A DNA stretch of 9,804 bases from UMGS363 sp051881775 (GTDB taxonomy: Bacteria > Bacillota > Clostridia > Oscillospirales > Ruminococcaceae). The notes beneath the pieces were generated by a model. The model worked only from the letters and a program-made list of their open reading frames with translations, did no database searches and was not told the DNA's origin. The position numbers were made by a program, and so were the translations under genes. The stretch lies in contig JBJEQN010000081.1 in assembly GCA_051881775.1 (NCBI GenBank), forward strand, positions 1-9,804. Reading direction: 5' to 3'. Shown here piece by piece: positions 6,541 through 9,804 of this stretch; position 1 is the stretch's first letter, and the number at the start of each line of letters is the position of its first letter.

Positions 6541-6895
6541 ATTTCACTTTCAACTTTTCACATTGAAAAAACTCCACACTTCACTTTCCACACTTCAAAC
6601 TCATAAAAATTCCACCTTCAACTTTTTCACTTTTCACATTGAAAAAACTCCACACTTCACTTTCCACACTTCAAACTCATAAANNNNNNNNNNNNNNNNN
6701 NNNNNNNNNNNNNNNNNNNNNNNNNNNNNNNNNNNNNNNNNNNNNNNNNNNNNNNNNNNNNNNNNNNNNNNNNNNNNNNNNNNAATTCCACTTTCAACTT
6801 TTCACTTTTCACATTGAAAAAACTCCACTCTTCACTCTCCACACTTCAAACTCATAAAAATTCCACTTTCAACTTTCCACATTTCAAATTCAATA
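6541..6895. repeat. Imperfect tandem repeat, about 76-bp unit, G-poor plus strand
   Basis: This fills the 6422-6914 interval with no gene. Units beginning CACATTGAAAAAACTCCAC start at 6559, 6635 and 6810, with a degenerate fourth near 6878. The first two are 76 bp apart and identical over 49 nt up to the assembly gap. The copy at 6810 differs at two positions over the same 49 nt and is followed by a shorter, 68-bp interval. Within a unit, shorter steps such as TTCACTTT, TTCAACTTT and TTCCACTTT recur. The plus strand is nearly free of G, so RNA from the minus strand would be purine-rich. It lies between two convergent transcription units. The function is unknown. Confidence 0.85.
6684..6783. 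other. Assembly gap of exactly 100 N
   Basis: A run of 100 N, a conventional scaffold-gap size, interrupts the tandem repeat. The last bases before it (CATAAA) and the first after it (AATTCC) join in exact repeat register, so the true missing sequence is probably zero or a whole number of repeat units. Confidence 0.97.
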
Positions 6896-6914
6896 TAAAT
6901 TTGCCGTGTCGCTT

Positions 6915-8714
6915 TTATCTGTAATACTGTGCCTGTGCCGCAAACATTTCGGCGTAAATGCCGTTGTTTTTGTCCACAAGCTCATCGTGTGTGCCGTACT
7001 CCGCTATCCTGCCGCCTGAAAATACCGCAATTTTGTCGCAGAACCTACAGCTTGAAAGCCTGTGTGATATGTACACCGCCGTTTTTCCGCCAACAAGGGT
7101 ATCAAACTGCCTGTATATCTCATACTCCGCAACAGGGTCAAGTGCAGCGGTAGGCTCGTCAAGTATTACCACCGGCGAGCTTTTGTGCAGCGCTCTTGCA
7201 ATGGCTATTTTCTGCTGTTCGCCGCCTGAGGGTTCAACGCCGTTCTCGTCAAACGCCTTGAAAAGCATTGTTTCTCTGCCCTTTTCAAGGGAATTGACCT
7301 TATCCGCAAGTCCCACCTGTTCAATAAGCCCGTCAAGCTCGCTGTCGGCACATTCGCCGTTTAAAATTATGTTATCCTTAAGGGAAAACGCAAACAGCTT
7401 GAAGTCCTGAAAAACGGGGGAGAACAGCTGCATATATTCGTTGTAGTCATACTCCTTGATATTTACGCCGTCAAGGAGTATTTCTCCGCTTGTGGGGTCG
7501 TAAAGGCGGCAGAGCAGCTTTACAAAGGTGGTCTTTCCTGCGCCGTTAAGTCCCACAACGGACAGATGCTCACCCTGATGAAGGGTAACCGAAACGCCGT
7601 CAAGCACCGTTACCGTTGTGTTGGGGTAGGTGAAGCAGACGTTGCGGAATTCAATGGTGTGAGGCTTGCTTTCAACGTGTCGGCTGCCCTTTTCTATTGC
7701 CGCAGGGTAGTTCATGAACTTAACGTATTCGTAAGCGTAGCCTGTGCGCTTTATCATCTCCTGAACGCTGTAGGCAAGCACCTGCATTGAGCCGTAAAAG
7801 GTGCCGCCTGCGGAAAGAAGCTGGGAGAACGCACCAACGGTTATTTTCCCCGTTATAACAAGTATGCCCACATATAAATAGCTGCCAAAATCCCTTGCAA
7901 CGTCGGCAAATACCGAAGCAATGCTGAGAGGAAGCTGACGGTCGGCCTGTCCTTTCCAGTTTTTTATGCTGTCGCCGGTGTACTTTTCCCACTTTTCTAC
8001 CATCATATCCTTTGCCCCGTAAAGACGTATATCCTTGCCGAAGCGGAAGTCGTTTATCTCATAGCCAAGGTAGCCGAAGACCCTGTTCAGCTTTGACAGC
8101 TTTGCATAGGATTCTATTTCTATCTTGTTTTTTCTGCTGTTTATGAACGCCGTCACGCCCAGCATTGCCCCTGTTATAAGGAACAGCACAGGTGCTTTTA
8201 CCGCAATGACCGCCACAACGCCTGCAATTGTCATAACAGCGGCTATGCTGTTGAAAAGCTGCTGCGAAATGCCGTGAACGCCGCCGGAATACCAGGACAT
8301 ACCCGTTCTTGCGGCTTCTATCTGGTCAAGAGCCTTTTTATCCTCCGTAAGCTGAAAGTCAAGCTCCATTACTCTGCGGCTCATCTGCTCCGTAAAAAGG
8401 TTCTGGAACTTTTCATCGTATTTTTCCATTGTAACCCCGAGAAAGGAGCTTGCAAGGGAAAGAAGGGTGTTCCCGAGAACAAGTATTGCTGCGTACATAA
8501 GCAGCTTTTGTATATCCCGTTCCCCAAGCAGCTCGTCAATGATAAGCGGTGTCATAAAGATGTTCACAAAGGGCTGCGCCGCACCTGCAAGCACCTGCAT
8601 TCCGCCTATGAAAAAGTAGGACTTGTGTGCTTTCCATGCAATGGGGTAAAAGTATTTCAGAGCGTCCATAATGTGGCTTTCGGACTTTTTGTCTTTATTC
8701 TGCCGCTTCTGCAT
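6915..8714 (-). CDS. ABC exporter half-transporter (membrane domain plus ATPase), second gene of pair
   Basis: This 599-residue protein has a standard exporter layout. About six membrane segments lie near 33-56, 71-94, 153-172, 174-191, 265-289 and 291-315, followed by an ATP-binding domain from about 350. Walker A is GLNGAGKTT (388-396), the Q-loop SPVFQD (Q436), the signature PSGGE (495-499), Walker B VVILDE (D519, E520), and the H-loop SHRLSS (H551). The signature has Pro and Glu in place of the usual LSGGQ. The start at 8714 is chosen over the upstream in-frame ATG at 8783 because AAGGAGGG (8723-8730) sits eight nt before it and the extra N-terminal residues would lie inside the preceding gene. 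It overlaps the end of that gene by 20 nt, so translation is probably coupled and the two products probably form a heterodimer in the membrane. Cargo is unknown; multidrug, peptide or lipid export are all possible. Confidence 0.93.
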   Translation of the reverse strand: MQKRQNKDKKSESHIMDALKYFYPIAWKAHKSYFFIGGMQVLAGAAQPFVNIFMTPLIIDELLGERDIQKLLMYAAILVLGNTLLSLASSFLGVTMEKYDEKFQNLFTEQMSRRVMELDFQLTEDKKALDQIEAARTGMSWYSGGVHGISQQLFNSIAAVMTIAGVVAVIAVKAPVLFLITGAMLGVTAFINSRKNKIEIESYAKLSKLNRVFGYLGYEINDFRFGKDIRLYGAKDMMVEKWEKYTGDSIKNWKGQADRQLPLSIASVFADVARDFGSYLYVGILVITGKITVGAFSQLLSAGGTFYGSMQVLAYSVQEMIKRTGYAYEYVKFMNYPAAIEKGSRHVESKPHTIEFRNVCFTYPNTTVTVLDGVSVTLHQGEHLSVVGLNGAGKTTFVKLLCRLYDPTSGEILLDGVNIKEYDYNEYMQLFSPVFQDFKLFAFSLKDNIILNGECADSELDGLIEQVGLADKVNSLEKGRETMLFKAFDENGVEPSGGEQQKIAIARALHKSSPVVILDEPTAALDPVAEYEIYRQFDTLVGGKTAVYISHRLSSCRFCDKIAVFSGGRIAEYGTHDELVDKNNGIYAEMFAAQAQYYR

Positions 8715-9804
8715 AATCTTTTCCCTCCTTGTAATACTGCGCCTGTATCTCAAACATTTCCGCATAAGCGCCATTTTTGGCAAGCAGCTCGTCGTGAGTG
8801 CCGTACTCCACCATTTCTCCCGCCTTGAACATTGCTATGCTGTCGCAGAAACGGGTGGAGGAAAGACGGTGGGAAATGTAAACTGCGCTTTTATCTCCGA
8901 TTATCTCGTCAAAGCTCTTGTAAAGATTGTATTCCGCAAGTGCGTCAAGGGCGGCGGTGGGTTCGTCAAGAACAATAACGGGAGCGTCCTTATACAGCGC
9001 CCTTGCAAGAGCCAGCTTCTGCTTTTCTCCGCCCGAAAGGTCAACGCCGTCGTCGTATATCACCTTAAGAAGCTCGGTATCGGCGCCTTTTTCAAGAGAA
9101 GCCAGCTTTTCCGCCATTCCTGCCTTCACAAGACACTCCTCAGCACGTTTTTTGTCCGTGTCCTCGGGTCTGCCCATTGACACGTTCTCATTCATTGGGA
9201 ACGCAAATATCTCCACATTCTGGAACACGGGGGAAAACAGCCTGTAATACTCGTTACGCTTAAATCGGCGTATATCCGTGCCGTTAAGGAGAATCTCACC
9301 TTCGGTAACGTCATAAAGCCGCAGGAGCAGCTTGATAAAGGTTGTCTTTCCTGCGCCGTTAAGACCCACCACCGCAAGGCGTTTCCCTGCTTCAAGTGTA
9401 AGGTTTAAATTTTTCAGAGCGTAATTTTCCTGTCCCGAATATTTAAAGGATACGTTTTTGAACTCAAATATGTATTTATCGCTTTTGGGAACGGGTATGC
9501 ACTCGCTTTCATCATCGGGCGCAAGATCCATATAAGAGCGGAAGTTGTCCACCTGCATGGAACGCTGCTTGTATTCGCCCATTGAGTTAAGAAGCCCCGT
9601 CAAAGCGGAGGTAAAGGTGGTGGCAAAGCCTATGTAAAGGGTAAAATCACCTATGGAAATGCCGCCGCCCAAAAAGCTGTAAATAAGAACGCCGTATACC
9701 ACCGCCGTTGAGATAAGGGTCATTCCGTGGGCGAAAGTGCTGTTGTATATCCACAGGTTACGGCTGCGCATCATTCGCTCCTGCTTCTCGCCGAGGATTT
9801 CATG
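8695..9804 (-). CDS. ABC exporter half-transporter, first gene of pair (5' end beyond window)
   Basis: The frame is open to the window edge (369 residues visible, beginning HEILGEKQERMM), so the ATG at 9774 is internal and about 200-230 residues of the membrane domain are missing. The visible part holds the last two or so membrane segments (about 26-46 and 50-72 of the visible part) and a complete ATPase domain. Walker A is GLNGAGKTT (147-155), the Q-loop SPVFQN, the signature LSGGE (256-260), Walker B VIVLDE (D280, E281), and the H-loop SHRLSS (H312). Both proteins of the pair keep the catalytic Glu after Walker B, so neither ATP site is degenerate at that residue. The two ATPase domains are clearly related (both end in QAQYY-type tails), which indicates an old duplication. 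It is co-transcribed with the following ABC gene; the promoter lies outside the window. Confidence 0.92.
   Translation of the reverse strand, partial: HEILGEKQERMMRSRNLWIYNSTFAHGMTLISTAVVYGVLIYSFLGGGISIGDFTLYIGFATTFTSALTGLLNSMGEYKQRSMQVDNFRSYMDLAPDDESECIPVPKSDKYIFEFKNVSFKYSGQENYALKNLNLTLEAGKRLAVVGLNGAGKTTFIKLLLRLYDVTEGEILLNGTDIRRFKRNEYYRLFSPVFQNVEIFAFPMNENVSMGRPEDTDKKRAEECLVKAGMAEKLASLEKGADTELLKVIYDDGVDLSGGEKQKLALARALYKDAPVIVLDEPTAALDALAEYNLYKSFDEIIGDKSAVYISHRLSSTRFCDSIAMFKAGEMVEYGTHDELLAKNGAYAEMFEIQAQYYKEGKDYAEAAE
8723..8730 (-). promoter_or_regulatory. Ribosome site inside the upstream ABC gene that sets the start of the downstream one
   Basis: The minus strand reads AAGGAGGG then eight nt to ATG at 8714. 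It lies within the last codons of the upstream ABC gene (stop at 8695-8697), typical of coupled translation. Confidence 0.85.

Noticed and set aside
6639..6857. Open frame across the N gap
   Set aside because: It exists only because N is read as unknown residues; the sequence is a low-complexity tandem repeat.
6541..6895. CRISPR array
   Set aside because: The repeats are contiguous and imperfect, with no unique spacers between conserved short repeats and no cas genes.
8715..8783. Longer N-terminus for the downstream ABC protein (ATG at 8783)
   Set aside because: It would add 23 Arg-rich residues inside the upstream gene; the strong ribosome site points to 8714.
8274..8828. 184-codon plus-strand frame
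   Set aside because: It is antisense to both ABC genes, with no domain and no ribosome site evidence.

Overview
The window looks like a draft-genome or metagenome contig from a Gram-positive gut or rumen anaerobe, most likely Ruminococcus or a close relative in the Oscillospiraceae. The grounds are moderate GC, strong GGAGG-type ribosome sites, extended -10 promoters (TGnTATAAT), a LacI-like sensor fused to a GGDEF domain, a clostridial iron-type alcohol dehydrogenase, and a large secreted transglutaminase-like protein with an acidic linker. The genus is inferred from gene types only.

Layout: (1) 1-2758, minus strand: 5' portion (919 codons) of a secreted multidomain protein with a signal peptide, a 21-bp-repeat acidic linker, a transglutaminase-like Cys-His-Asp domain and a beta-rich repetitive C-terminal part that runs off the window. 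(2) 2759-3045: its promoter and a long, apparently structured leader, then the terminator of the next gene. (3) 3046-4926, minus strand: a cytosolic LacI-like sensor/GGDEF protein starting at TTG. (4) 4927-5203: a compact divergent regulatory region with a good minus-strand promoter, an extended -10 promoter for the plus-strand gene, a 37-bp inverted repeat and a cluster of TGTGCA motifs. (5) 5204-6421, plus strand: an iron-dependent alcohol dehydrogenase with biased codon use and a strong ribosome site, probably highly expressed, followed by a perfect 13-bp hairpin. (6) 6422-6914: a convergent intergenic region filled by a G-poor tandem repeat of about 76 bp, interrupted by exactly 100 N. (7) 6915-9804, minus strand: two overlapping ABC exporter half-transporters, the upstream one cut by the window edge; they probably form a heterodimer.

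The genes do not form one obvious pathway. The clearest links are the shared divergent control region of the GGDEF gene and the alcohol dehydrogenase, and the identical 14-nt -10 module in the promoters of the GGDEF and transglutaminase-like genes. I see no phage, CRISPR, insertion sequence, tRNA or rRNA. The best candidates for something undescribed are regulatory: the 4960-5110 operator region, the structured leader at 2786-2889, and the gap-spanning tandem repeat.
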